A stretch of 64,000 nucleotides of DNA, from the NCBI RefSeq assembly GCF_017355955.1, contig NZ_JAFFID010000003.1, positions 248,001-312,000 on the forward strand, in the 5' to 3' direction. A model generated the notes under the pieces. That model searched no databases and was not told the origin of the DNA. It saw nothing but the letters and a program-made list of their open reading frames with translations. A program made the position numbers and the translations under genes. Shown here piece after piece: positions 52,725-61,746 of this stretch. Numbering within the stretch: position 1 is the first letter of the stretch; each line of letters starts with the position of its first letter. The DNA comes from Sabulibacter ruber (GTDB lineage Bacteria > Bacteroidota > Bacteroidia > Cytophagales > Hymenobacteraceae).

Positions 52725-55274
52725 ATGTCACGTACCTCTATCCTATCCAGTTTACCCGAGTTACCGGTCAAGGAAGCGCTTCCGCGGCTGGTCTCCGCTT
52801 TAGAAACAAACTCCCGCGCCGTGTTGGAGGCGCCTCCCGGAGCCGGTAAAACCACGTTGGTGCCCTTGGCCTTGTTAGAGGCAGATTGGCGCGCCGGCGG
52901 AAAGATCATCATGCTGGAGCCCCGTAGGTTAGCCGCCCGGGCCGCCGCTCAGCGCATGTCTGATCTGCTGGGCGAGGAAGTGGGCCAAACGGTAGGGTAT
53001 TGGGTACGCATGGAGCACATTGTCTCGGAGAAAACCCAGATTGAGGTGGTTACCGAGGGTATTCTCACGCGGCTGCTGCAGAGCGACCCGGCCCTAGAAG
53101 GCATTGCCGCCATTATCTTCGATGAATTCCACGAACGCAGCCTGCAGGCCGATGTAGGGCTTGCCTTAGCTTTGGATGCCCAAGCCGTGCTGCGTCCCGA
53201 CTTGCGGCTATTGGTGATGAGTGCTACCCTGGATGCGAAATCGGTGGCAACCTGGCTGGAAGCGCCCGTGGTGAAAAGCGAGGGCCGCCAATTCCCCGTA
53301 GAAACAAAGTACCTTTCTCCCGCCGAAGTTGCCTCGGCAGGCCACCGTCCGGCAGAACGCCTGAACAACTTAGTGCCGAAAGCAATCCGGCAGGCCCTAA
53401 CGCAGGAACCCGAGGGAGATGTGCTGGTCTTTTTGCCTGGCATGGGCGAGATGCGCCGCGTGGCCCAAGCACTGGAAGAGAAACTGCCCTCCACGGTTGA
53501 CCTGCACCTGCTACACGGAGATTTGAACCTGTCGCAGCAACTAGCCGCTATCCGGCCTGCTCCGGCAGGAAGGCGCAAAGTGGTACTGGCCACCAGCATC
53601 GCCGAGACCAGTTTGACCATAGAGGGTGTGAAAGTGGTGATTGACGGCGGCTACGCCCGCGTCCCCAAGTTTGTGCCGCGTATTGGACTCACCACATTAG
53701 CCACTATCCCGGTCTCCCTGGCGGCGGCTGATCAACGCCGGGGCCGGGCAGGACGTTTAGGACCGGGCGTCTGCTACCGCATGTGGTCCTCGGCGGATCA
53801 ACTGCAATTAGCCGACCGCCAGACGCCTGAGATCTGCGAGGCCGACTTAACCGGCCTGGCCCTGGAACTCTCCATCTGGGGTGCCCAGGAAGCCACCGAC
53901 CTCAAATGGTTGGACACTCCGCCCGCTGCCGCGCTGGCCCTGGCCCGTGACCTGCTGGTTCGGCTGGAAGCCCTTGATCAGAACGGGAAAGCCACCGCCC
54001 ACGGAAAAGCCCTGGCCGCTTTGGGCTTATCTCCCCGTTTAGGCCATTTGGTCATGCTCGGCCATGCACTAGGCCTGGGCACCACCGCCTGTGACTTGGC
54101 TGCCCTTTTATCAGACCGCGACATTCTCAAACCCCTGCAGATATCGTGGTCAGACCCGCTGCCCGATTTGTCTTTGCGGCTGGAGATCTTAGACGGCCAG
54201 TCCCCTCCCACGCCAGGGTACACGGTAGACGCTAACACCGTCAGGAAAATACGGGAACAAGCCCAGAACCTTCGGCAGCGGATCAAAGAGAAACGAGCAC
54301 CTATCAATTTGGATGCAACCGGACTGCTCACTGCCCTGGCGTACCCAGACCGGCTTGCCCAACGCGAAGCATCCGGCAGAATACGTCTGGTCTCAGGGCA
54401 GCGGGCTTCTTTGCAAACCGAGTTGTTCGGCGAGGCGGAGTTCTACGCGGTAGCACACCTGGAACTAGGCAACAAGCCCCGGGTACTCACCGCCGCGCCT
54501 GTTTCCAAGGAAGAATTACTCAAACAATTCTCCGGTCAACTGGAGAAAATACAAGAGGTGCGCTGGGATGCCGCTACTGAAAAAGTGATTGCCCGCCAGA
54601 TTACCCGTTTGGGAGCGTTGACCCTAGAAGAAAATATACTACAGAACCCAGACCAGGAGACCGTTGCCCGAGCGCTCTTGCAGGGTTTGCAGGAAAAAGG
54701 AATTCAACGGTTGCCGTGGTCGGAGGATGCCCAAAAAACGCTTAGGCGATTGGCGTTTCTGCACCACCTCCTGCCTGAGCAATGGCCTGATGTGTCGGAA
54801 CCGCACCTGGAGGCTACCATGGAAGAATGGCTGCTGCCACACTTGGTTGGGTTGAGAAACCTGGACCAGGTGTCCAGATTAGATTTCAAGGAGATTCTGC
54901 TGGCCGATCTTACCTGGGAACAGCGGCAGGAAATGGACCGGATGGCCCCATCCCACCTGGAGGTGCCCAGCGGTTCTCGTATTACCTTAGATTATTCAGA
55001 CGTGAACGCCCCGGTGCTGGCCGTGCGATTGCAGGAAGTCTTCGGGATGTTGGACACGCCCCGGATTGGCGGCGGCAAGGTTCCGGTGCTCATGCACCTG
55101 CTCTCTCCGGCTTCCCGGCCCGTTCAGGTTACCCGCGATCTGCGTAGTTTCTGGAGCACCGGCTACTTTGATGTCAGAAAAGACCTGCGCGGCCGCTACC
55201 CCAAACACCATTGGCCCGATGATCCGCTCTCGGCGCCACCTACAAGAGGTACCAAGAAAAGACCTCAGCCATAA
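52725..55274 (+). CDS. hrpB: ATP-dependent helicase HrpB
   Basis: An 849-residue DEAH-family helicase. Motif I is APPGAGKTT (near 40-48), motif II DEFHERS (the DEAH box written DEFH, near 128-134), motif III SATLDA, motif V TSIAETSLTIEGV, and motif VI QRRGRAGR. The C-terminal half (about 480-849) is the HrpB-specific HA2/OB part, and the protein ends with the typical YPKHHWPDDPLSAPPTRGTKKRPQP (written in parts: KHHWPDDP, basic tail). Function in RNA metabolism is not settled. Length is normal for HrpB. Confidence 0.95.
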   Translation: MSRTSILSSLPELPVKEALPRLVSALETNSRAVLEAPPGAGKTTLVPLALLEADWRAGGKIIMLEPRRLAARAAAQRMSDLLGEEVGQTVGYWVRMEHIVSEKTQIEVVTEGILTRLLQSDPALEGIAAIIFDEFHERSLQADVGLALALDAQAVLRPDLRLLVMSATLDAKSVATWLEAPVVKSEGRQFPVETKYLSPAEVASAGHRPAERLNNLVPKAIRQALTQEPEGDVLVFLPGMGEMRRVAQALEEKLPSTVDLHLLHGDLNLSQQLAAIRPAPAGRRKVVLATSIAETSLTIEGVKVVIDGGYARVPKFVPRIGLTTLATIPVSLAAADQRRGRAGRLGPGVCYRMWSSADQLQLADRQTPEICEADLTGLALELSIWGAQEATDLKWLDTPPAAALALARDLLVRLEALDQNGKATAHGKALAALGLSPRLGHLVMLGHALGLGTTACDLAALLSDRDILKPLQISWSDPLPDLSLRLEILDGQSPPTPGYTVDANTVRKIREQAQNLRQRIKEKRAPINLDATGLLTALAYPDRLAQREASGRIRLVSGQRASLQTELFGEAEFYAVAHLELGNKPRVLTAAPVSKEELLKQFSGQLEKIQEVRWDAATEKVIARQITRLGALTLEENILQNPDQETVARALLQGLQEKGIQRLPWSEDAQKTLRRLAFLHHLLPEQWPDVSEPHLEATMEEWLLPHLVGLRNLDQVSRLDFKEILLADLTWEQRQEMDRMAPSHLEVPSGSRITLDYSDVNAPVLAVRLQEVFGMLDTPRIGGGKVPVLMHLLSPASRPVQVTRDLRSFWSTGYFDVRKDLRGRYPKHHWPDDPLSAPPTRGTKKRPQP

Positions 55275-55318
55275 GTTGTCTAGCACTCAGATGTCCCGCC
55301 TGATAAAAGCTGTTCTCT

Positions 55319-55353
55319 GTTTCAGTGCTGTTTCGCAGAAAATGGGGTAAAAA
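55319..55353. repeat. Degenerate ~35-nt intergenic palindrome, copy
   Basis: GTTTCAGTGCTGTTTC then GAAAATGGGGTAAAAAC, imperfect arms, between hrpB and the terminator that follows. Confidence 0.5.
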
Positions 55354-55390
55354 CAACAAAGGGGAAGCCATGGCTTCCCCTTTGTTGTTT
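55351..55390. terminator. Perfect 40-nt palindrome terminator
   Basis: The arms AAACAACAAAGGGGAAGCCA and their exact complement form a 20-bp stem, with T-rich ends on either strand. It serves the convergent hrpB and small membrane protein genes. Confidence 0.85.
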
Positions 55391-55405
55391 TAAAGGCGGG
55401 CTACA

Positions 55406-55726
55406 TTAATAGCCTCTGATTTCAGCATTAGCGCCGGCCGGACGATTTGGGCCGTCTTTCTCGCCATCTGAGCCTTTTACTTTTACAAGTTTATTGTAAA
55501 GCCCTAAAAGCAAGAATGGCGCTGGCCATTGCCCTACAAACAGAGCTTCATCGTCTTTTTTCATCACTTTCAGGGTAGCAGATACAGCCATTGAGCCAAG
55601 GGCTGCCCACAGGAACAGATCAGAAGGCAATTTAGCGGTATACTCTTCAATAGCACGGGCTACTGGTCCTTCTTTATGATCTGGGTTAAAGTTGTCGGCT
55701 TTTTCTTTTAAGTTTGATACGTCCAT
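55406..55726 (-). CDS. Small membrane-associated conserved protein
   Basis: A 106-residue protein from the ATG at 55726; an in-frame start 13 codons upstream adds residues unlikely to be translated. It starts MDVSNLKEKADNFNPDHKEG, has a moderately hydrophobic stretch near residues 36-52 (LFLWAALGSMAVSATLKV) and another near 66-80 (APFLLLGLYNKLV), and ends in a charged polar tail. Probably a small inner-membrane protein. I do not recognise the family. Similar small proteins occur in Cytophagales. Confidence 0.7.
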   Translation of the reverse strand: MDVSNLKEKADNFNPDHKEGPVARAIEEYTAKLPSDLFLWAALGSMAVSATLKVMKKDDEALFVGQWPAPFLLLGLYNKLVKVKGSDGEKDGPNRPAGANAEIRGY

Positions 55727-55955
55727 AGCTTTATTTGGGTTAATAAGTTGGTATATGGGTATCAAAACGTAGGAAGCTTTTCTAAGGTTAGCAAAAAATC
55801 AAAAGATGCGGAGAAAGAATTGAGTTTATCACTGATAGTAGCTCCTCTCTCACAGATTTAATTCCTTTCAGAAGGCAAATTTTGCTTCCCTCTTACCAGC
55901 CTAAAACTACTTCCACTTTGCACAAGTGCGCTCCTATCTGCCAGGCAGAAAAACC

Positions 55956-56804
55956 CTAAAACAGCTCCAGAGACAATTGCTCTGCCGGGGAAATTACCTT
56001 CGGTTTAGCAGGAGGTGCTAGAATTGGACTAACAGGCGCGCCATCAATATAATACACAGGCGTTTCCTCAAACCTGGAGGCTACTACCACCTGCGTACCA
56101 CCCGCATGGGTAGAAAACAATTCTTTCACTAACGCAGGATTGTTGTTATCCCGGGAAAGGTGCCCCAGCAGCACATGGCTCATGAAATCGGGTTTGTACC
56201 CGGTGAACAGATTCAAAGCCTGCCGGTTGGAAAGATGGCCATGGTTTCCCTTGATCCTGGCTTTCAGGTGGTAAGGATAGTACCCGCGGTCCAGCATCTC
56301 CTCATCATAATTGGTTTCCAGGAAAGCAGCATGGCACTGACGGAAGTTCTGGATGACATGGTCACAAGGCGTCCCGATATCTGTAAAAACGCCTATGTTG
56401 ATGCCCCCTCCGGAAACCACGAAGCTGTGCGGATCAGCGGCATCGTGCAGTTTGGGAAAACCGGTGATGGCCAGCTCCCCGATATCTACCGGCTCATAGG
56501 CTTGGAAGGATCTTACCAGCTGCGCCTCCACCCCAAACCGTAGCCCCCGCAACGTGGCCGGAGTAATGTACACCGGAATACGGTACTTCTTGGCTAAGAC
56601 GGTCAGGCCTTTGATATGGTCTGAGTGCTCATGGGAAATGAAAATAGCCTTTACTTTCTCCAGGGAAAGCCCCAGTCGGTTCATCCGCCGCTCAGTTTCG
56701 CGGCAAGAAATGCCCACATCCACCAACACTGCTTCCTTCTCATTCCCCACGTAATAGCAATTGCCGTTACTCCCCGATGCCAATGATGCTATGCTCAATC
56801 CCAT
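55956..56804 (-). CDS. MBL-fold metallohydrolase (YycJ/WalJ-like)
   Basis: A 282-residue metallo-beta-lactamase-fold protein. The metal motif HEHSDH is in FISHEHSDHIKG (near 55-63), further ligands are in the later GNHGHLSNR and HVLLGHLSRDNN stretches. The N-terminus (SIASLASGSNGNCYYVG) is typical of the YycJ/WalJ/VicX branch, whose members include DNA-processing 5' exonucleases. The substrate is not proven. Cytoplasmic; single gene. Confidence 0.9.
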   Translation of the reverse strand: MGLSIASLASGSNGNCYYVGNEKEAVLVDVGISCRETERRMNRLGLSLEKVKAIFISHEHSDHIKGLTVLAKKYRIPVYITPATLRGLRFGVEAQLVRSFQAYEPVDIGELAITGFPKLHDAADPHSFVVSGGGINIGVFTDIGTPCDHVIQNFRQCHAAFLETNYDEEMLDRGYYPYHLKARIKGNHGHLSNRQALNLFTGYKPDFMSHVLLGHLSRDNNNPALVKELFSTHAGGTQVVVASRFEETPVYYIDGAPVSPILAPPAKPKVISPAEQLSLELF

Positions 56805-56984
56805 ACTACAAAATTAACGGATGAGGGGGAATAATTTTATGTGGGTTACTATAAGATAAGTAGAAAAGATTTGAGGCAAAGCTCTTTTACTTTACATATT
56901 AATTTAGCTAAGAACATACATCCTGGTTTGCTGCCTTTTGGAACTGCTTATCAGGCTAAGTTACCATTAATGGTTAGTCATTTC

Positions 56985-57132
56985 TCCCTCGCTCGCCTCT
57001 GGCGAGTGTGCGTTATCATGTGGCCTCTGGCCGCTATGCACTTTATAAAAACAAATAATGAACTAGGGATTTTGCCCGCATAGCGGCGGGACGCCGCCCA
57101 ATAACGCACACTCGCCAGAGGCGAGCGAGGGA
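56985..57132. repeat. REP/BIME-like element of four small hairpins (copy 2)
   Basis: The ends TCCCTCGCTCGCCTCTGGCG and their complement are shared with the element at 29646-29766. Inner hairpins again have TCT/AGA-type loops (GTGGCC-TCT-GGCCGC, GCGGCG-GGA-CGCCGC). The central spacer is different and AT-rich. It lies between the MBL-fold gene and the LacI-family gene. Confidence 0.88.
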
Positions 57133-57188
57133 GTGTATAAGCAACTACAAAGAGCCTAAACCTGACATCATTTTCAACCCACCACTTA

Positions 57189-57224
57189 TTTTAGGCCTAT
57201 TTCCTGAAAAACAAACCTGAAACA
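57189..57224. repeat. Degenerate ~35-nt intergenic palindrome, copy
   Basis: TTTTAGGCCTATTTCC then GAAAAACAAACCTGAAAC. Just after the stop codon of the LacI-family gene. Confidence 0.55.
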
Positions 57225-57241
57225 GAAGCAAGGCAAAAGGT

Positions 57242-58264
57242 TTAGTTTGGCTGAGAGGACTTGCGGGGAACCAGGATGGGGTCTAAGACAATGCGCTCTG
57301 GGGCGGTGCCGTAGAAATCCTGCGTGCTGGAGCTTAGCTTCAGGAATAATCGGGCGGTTTCCTCCCCCATCTTTACGGTCTGTTGGTCAATGGTGGAAAG
57401 TGATGGCGTCACAAAGGCTCCGAAGGCTTCATTCGCGAATCCTACCACGCCTACCTCCTCGGGCACCCTGACACCCGATTCCAACAGTTGCTGAAGCGCG
57501 CCCATGGCGGTATAATCTTCGGCGGCGAAAACGGCGTCAAACGGGGTTTTATCTTTGAGCAATTGCTGTACCGCGGCTTTGCCAGATTCCAGGGCAATCC
57601 GTTTTTTGAAGATCAGTTTTCGGGAAACCGATAAGCCGTGCTCCTGCAAGGCGTCGCGGTAGCCTCGGTAGCGTTCGTTGAAGATGGTCAGGTTCTGGTC
57701 TGAGGTAATGTGCACGATGCGCTGATAGCCCTGCTGAATCAAATGCTCCGTAGCGGCATAACCGCCCTGGTAGTCATTGATGGTCACTGAGGGTACGCCC
57801 AGATCTTTGATGGCCCGGTCAAAAAACAGAAGCGGCACCTGGCGTTTCCTGATTTCGGAATACACCTCATTTCCTTCGGCCTCATTGGACACCGAGGAGA
57901 TAATGCCATCCACCCGGGACTGCAAAAACGTCTCAATCCCCTTCTGCTCCTGCAAAAGGGATTCGCCGGTCTGGTACAGCAGAATGTTGTAGCCGTTCTC
58001 GTTCATCACCTTCTCAATGCCGTGCACCACCGAACTGAAGAAACTGGTATCTAGGCTGGGCACAATAATACCAATCACGTTGGTGCGGCCAGAACGGAGC
58101 GAGGATGCGAGTTTGTTCTGCTGGTAGTTCAGACGTTTGGCGGTTTCCAGCACGGCGGCCTTGGTGGCTGCGCTGATGGCCGGATGGTCATTCAGGGCCC
58201 GGGCTACGGTAGAGAACGTTACATCTAACTCACGGGCAATATCATGTATGGTGGTCTTCTTCAA
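57242..58264 (-). CDS. LacI-family transcriptional regulator, probably of the xylose operon
   Basis: A 340-residue regulator. The N-terminal HTH (about 4-50; TIHDIARELDVTFSTVARALNDHP) and hinge helix are typical of LacI/GalR. A periplasmic-binding-protein-like sensor domain follows (about 60-335; GIIVPSLDTSFFSSVVHGIE, FFDRAI, AAEDYTAMGA). It faces xylB-xylA across 386 bp. A perfect 20-bp palindrome, of the form these proteins bind, lies in this space near xylB. A xylose-derived ligand is likely but not shown. Confidence 0.92.
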   Translation of the reverse strand: MKKTTIHDIARELDVTFSTVARALNDHPAISAATKAAVLETAKRLNYQQNKLASSLRSGRTNVIGIIVPSLDTSFFSSVVHGIEKVMNENGYNILLYQTGESLLQEQKGIETFLQSRVDGIISSVSNEAEGNEVYSEIRKRQVPLLFFDRAIKDLGVPSVTINDYQGGYAATEHLIQQGYQRIVHITSDQNLTIFNERYRGYRDALQEHGLSVSRKLIFKKRIALESGKAAVQQLLKDKTPFDAVFAAEDYTAMGALQQLLESGVRVPEEVGVVGFANEAFGAFVTPSLSTIDQQTVKMGEETARLFLKLSSSTQDFYGTAPERIVLDPILVPRKSSQPN

Positions 58265-58337
58265 CTTCTCGGGGATTGGGCATAAATATACCCAATGCTC
58301 ATTTAAAAATTTTCAACAAATAGCTTTAACCAATATG

Positions 58338-58372
58338 ATTCTGGCTTCTTTTTAGAAAATCAACCAGGAAAC
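58338..58372. repeat. Degenerate ~35-nt intergenic palindrome, copy
   Basis: ATTCTGGCTTCTTTTTAG then AAAATCAACCAGGAAAC; weak arms. Unusually it lies in the 5' region between divergent genes rather than at a gene end. Confidence 0.4.
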
Positions 58373-58552
58373 CGTGCAACCACTTGGCCTTTCTGATTCA
58401 AGATTGACGAATCTTGCCTTTTTCCTTCTCTGAAGAATAAGCAGCAATAAAATAAAAACTTCTCTTCAAACCGAGGTATTTTTCGCCTTTATTCCTAAAA
58501 TTTCAGTAATTAAAGTCAATAAATTTTCTATTCTAAAAATTTTCCCTTAAAC

Positions 58553-58572
58553 TTATGCCAACGTTGGCATAA
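58553..58572. promoter_or_regulatory. LacI-family operator upstream of xylB
   Basis: TTATGCCAAC followed by GTTGGCATAA is a perfect 20-bp inverted repeat with a central CG, as in LacI/GalR operators. It is 78 bp upstream of the xylB start, between xylB and the divergent regulator gene. Confidence 0.88.
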
Positions 58573-58650
58573 ATCTGAATTGAAAGTATTTCGTACCATT
58601 AAATCAGCCGTTTGCCCGCGTACAGTGCTCATTAAGAAACAACGCCCAGT

Positions 58651-60132
58651 ATGCTCTTATTAGGAATAGACGTAGGTACTTCTTCTATCAAAGTCTCTGT
58701 TGTGGACGCCGACACCCAGAAAAGCTTGGCTTCGGCTCAGTATCCCGACACGGAATCCAAAATCAACTCCCTGCAGCCGGGTTGGGCCGAGCAGTCGCCC
58801 GAGATGTGGTGGGAGCATACCCAGAAAGCCATTGCCAAGGTAAACGCCACGGGCAAGTACAACCCCCAGGACATTGGCGCCATAGGCATTGCCTACCAGA
58901 TGCACGGCCTGGTGGTGGTAGACCAAGACCAGAACGTGCTGCGCGAATCTATTATCTGGTGCGATAGCCGCGCCGTGCCTTACGGAAATCAGGCGTTTGA
59001 GCACATTGGCAAAGAGCAGAGTCTTTCTCGCCTGTTAAATTCTCCGGGTAACTTCACCGCCGCCAAATTGGCCTGGGTAAAGGGAAACGAGCCGGAAACG
59101 TTCAGCAGAATCTATAAAATCATGCTGCCCGGCGACTACATCGCCATGAAACTGACGGGCGAAATCACTACCAGCGTCTCGGCTTTGTCTGAGGGGATTT
59201 TCTGGGATTTCCAGAAAGACGAGGTTTCTGCCGATGTCATGAACTTCTTTGGGTTCAGCGCAGACATTATCCCGGAGGTGCGACCGCTGTTTTCATCGCA
59301 CGGCGAAGTGAAACCAGAAGTTGCCTCTACCCTTTCTCTGAAAGCAGGCATACCGGTAGCTTATAAATCAGGCGACCAGCCTAACAACGCGCTTTCGTTG
59401 AACGTGCTCCATCCCGGTGAAGTGGCCGCTACGGCAGGTACCTCGGGCGTAATTTACGGCGTGAGCGATCAATTGGTGTATGACCCCCAATCACGGGTGA
59501 ACACCTTCGCGCACGTGAACTACACCCCAGAATCTAAGCGCGTGGGCGTGCTCATGAACATCAACGGTACCGGCATCATGAACAGCTGGTTAAAAGAAAA
59601 CATGGGCCAGGGCTTGAGCTATCCGCAGATGAACGAAGAAGCCCGGAAAACCCCGGTGGGTAGCCAGGGCTTGCGCATTTTCCCTTTCGGGAACGGAGCG
59701 GAGCGGGTATTCAACAACCGCATCATTGGCGCACAATTCCATCATCTTGATTTCAACCTGCATTCCAAAGCCCACGTGTTCCGGGCGGTGCAGGAAGGAA
59801 TCGCGTTCACGTTCCGCTACGGGCTGGACATCATGCGTGAGAACGGCATGAATCCGCAGGTGATACGGGCGGGCAACGCCAACATGTTCCTGAGCGATCT
59901 GTTCGCCGAAGCCTTTGTGAACGCCACCCACGTACCGGTAGAATTGTACCAGAACGACGGTAGCGTAGGCGCTGCCCTGGGGGCCGGAATTGGTGCCAAG
60001 GTTTTCAGCTCCGCGCAGGAAGCGTTCAGCCGGTTTGAGCGCCTGCGAGTGGTGGAACCAACCCAGACCGATGCCTTCGAAACCGCTTACCAGGACTGGA
60101 AAGCATTGCTATTAAAACAACTGAGTAACTAA
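58651..60132 (+). CDS. xylB: Xylulokinase
   Basis: A 493-residue FGGY-family kinase that phosphorylates D-xylulose to xylulose 5-phosphate. The N-terminal ATP-site motif GIDVGTSSIKVSVVDADT and YQMHGLVVVD (near 88) match xylulokinases; the catalytic Asp is in SGDQPNNALS near residue 240. AATAGTSGVIYG and the C-terminal GNANMFLSDLFAEAF and GSVGAALGAGIGA (ATP region) complete the fold. It is followed 26 bp later by xylA in one operon. Confidence 0.95.
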   Translation: MLLLGIDVGTSSIKVSVVDADTQKSLASAQYPDTESKINSLQPGWAEQSPEMWWEHTQKAIAKVNATGKYNPQDIGAIGIAYQMHGLVVVDQDQNVLRESIIWCDSRAVPYGNQAFEHIGKEQSLSRLLNSPGNFTAAKLAWVKGNEPETFSRIYKIMLPGDYIAMKLTGEITTSVSALSEGIFWDFQKDEVSADVMNFFGFSADIIPEVRPLFSSHGEVKPEVASTLSLKAGIPVAYKSGDQPNNALSLNVLHPGEVAATAGTSGVIYGVSDQLVYDPQSRVNTFAHVNYTPESKRVGVLMNINGTGIMNSWLKENMGQGLSYPQMNEEARKTPVGSQGLRIFPFGNGAERVFNNRIIGAQFHHLDFNLHSKAHVFRAVQEGIAFTFRYGLDIMRENGMNPQVIRAGNANMFLSDLFAEAFVNATHVPVELYQNDGSVGAALGAGIGAKVFSSAQEAFSRFERLRVVEPTQTDAFETAYQDWKALLLKQLSN

Positions 60133-60158
60133 TTTTTTAACACCATACATTCAAAGCC

Positions 60159-61490
60159 ATGGCAAATCACACCTTAGTAGACACAGAATACTTCAAAGGA
60201 ATAGGACAGATAAAGTTTGAAGGTCCGGAGTCTGACAACCCGTTGGCGTACCGTTGGTATGACGAAAACCGTGTAGTGGCGGGCAAAACCCTGAAAGAGC
60301 ATCTTAAGTTTTCAGTGGCCTATTGGCACTCATTCAACGCGAACGGCTCTGATCCATTCGGAGGCCCAACGTTGAACTTCGCCTGGGACCAGAGTTCAGA
60401 TGTAATTGAGCGTGCCAAAGCCAAAATGGATGCCGCGTTTGAGTTCATCACTAAATTGGGCATGCCTTACTACTGCTTCCATGATGTGGACGTGGTAGAC
60501 TTTGGCAATGACGTTGTGGAAAACGAGCGTCGTTTGCAGACCATGGTGGAATACGCGAAGCAGAAGCAAGCCGAAACCGGTGTGAAACTGCTGTGGGGAA
60601 CTGCCAACGTATTCTCGCACGAGCGTTACATGAACGGTGCCTCTACTAACCCAGATTTCCATGTGTTATCGCACGCAGCTGCGCAGGTGAAAGGTGCGTT
60701 GGATGCCACTATTGCCCTGGGTGGTGAAAACTACGTGTTCTGGGGAGGCCGCGAAGGTTACATGACTTTGCTGAACACCAACATGAAGCGTGAGCAAGAA
60801 CACCTGGCCCGCTTCCTGCACTCAGCCAAAGACTACGCCCGTGCGCAAGGCTTCAAAGGTACATTCTTCATTGAGCCTAAGCCAATGGAACCAACCAAGC
60901 ACCAGTACGACTACGACTGCGCTACCGTGATCGGGTTCCTGCGTCAGCACGATTTATTAGGTGATTTCAAAATCAACATCGAGGTAAACCACGCTACTCT
61001 GGCGGGCCACACCTTCCAGCACGAGCTGCAGGTTGCCGCTGATGCCGGGGTACTGGGTTCAGTAGATGCCAACCGCGGTGACTACCAGAACGGCTGGGAT
61101 ACTGACCAGTTCCCGAACAACCTGAACGAACTGACCGAGGCCATGCTGATCTTCCTGGAGGCCGGTGGCCTGCAAGGCGGTGGCGTGAACTTCGATGCCA
61201 AAATCAGAAGAAACTCCACTGACCCAGCTGACCTGTTCTACGCCCACATTGGTGGTGCCGATACGTTTGCCCGCGCCCTGATCACCGCTGACAACATCCT
61301 GCAGAACTCTGACTACCTCAAAATCCGCAAGGAGCGTTACGCTTCTTTTGACAGCGGCAAAGGTCAGGAGTTTGAGCAAGGCAAACTGTCTCTGGAAGAC
61401 CTGCGCGCCTACGCCATTGAGCAAGGTGAGCCAACCCTGCAAAGCGGCCGTCAGGAGTACCTGGAGAACCTGATCAACCGGTTCATCTAA
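60159..61490 (+). CDS. xylA: Xylose isomerase
   Basis: A 443-residue TIM-barrel enzyme converting D-xylose to D-xylulose with two divalent metals. The catalytic His is in YYCFHDVDVV (near residue 107); metal ligands occur in FIEPKPMEPTKHQYDYD (near 235), NIEVNHATLAGHTF and SVDANRGDYQNGWDTDQFP. This is the class II length (about 440). Second gene of the xylB-xylA operon, with a strong terminator 58 bp after the stop. Confidence 0.97.
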   Translation: MANHTLVDTEYFKGIGQIKFEGPESDNPLAYRWYDENRVVAGKTLKEHLKFSVAYWHSFNANGSDPFGGPTLNFAWDQSSDVIERAKAKMDAAFEFITKLGMPYYCFHDVDVVDFGNDVVENERRLQTMVEYAKQKQAETGVKLLWGTANVFSHERYMNGASTNPDFHVLSHAAAQVKGALDATIALGGENYVFWGGREGYMTLLNTNMKREQEHLARFLHSAKDYARAQGFKGTFFIEPKPMEPTKHQYDYDCATVIGFLRQHDLLGDFKINIEVNHATLAGHTFQHELQVAADAGVLGSVDANRGDYQNGWDTDQFPNNLNELTEAMLIFLEAGGLQGGGVNFDAKIRRNSTDPADLFYAHIGGADTFARALITADNILQNSDYLKIRKERYASFDSGKGQEFEQGKLSLEDLRAYAIEQGEPTLQSGRQEYLENLINRFI

Positions 61491-61547
61491 GCTCCTGCGT
61501 AAGTTCAGCTTTTCAAAATTGTAGTTTTTTTTTCATGCATAAATGGG

Positions 61548-61578
61548 AAAGGCTGCCTCTGCTAGAGGCAGCCTTTTT
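61548..61578 (+). terminator. Terminator of the xylBA operon
   Basis: AAAGGCTGCCTCT pairs with AGAGGCAGCCTTT around GCT, then a short T-run. Perfect 13-bp stem. Confidence 0.9.
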
Positions 61579-61615
61579 ATTTTGGTTGGCGCTCACTTTT
61601 TCATTTCGAAATACT

Positions 61616-61650
61616 TGTTTTGCCTTCTTTTTAGAAAACCAGGCAAAAAA
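61616..61650. repeat. Degenerate ~35-nt intergenic palindrome, copy
   Basis: TTGTTTTGCCTTCTTTTTAG then AAAACCAGGCAAAAA. Between the two terminators of the convergent operons. Confidence 0.6.
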
Positions 61651-61675
61651 AAAACGGGCTCCAGTAGAGCCCGCC
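61645..61675 (-). terminator. Terminator of the transketolase operon
   Basis: On the minus strand CGGGCTC-TACTG-GAGCCCG is followed by a long T-run (read as AAAAAAAAA on the plus strand). It faces the xylA terminator. Confidence 0.85.
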
Positions 61676-61746
61676 TTTCTCCTATATCCTAATCTTTTTT
61701 ATGGTTCTTTTTGAAAACTAAGCCGAAAAAGGATCAGCAAACATGC

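Noticed and set aside
29646..57132. CRISPR array from the repeated palindromes
   Set aside because: The repeats are dispersed singly, not in tandem with regular spacers, and no cas genes are present.
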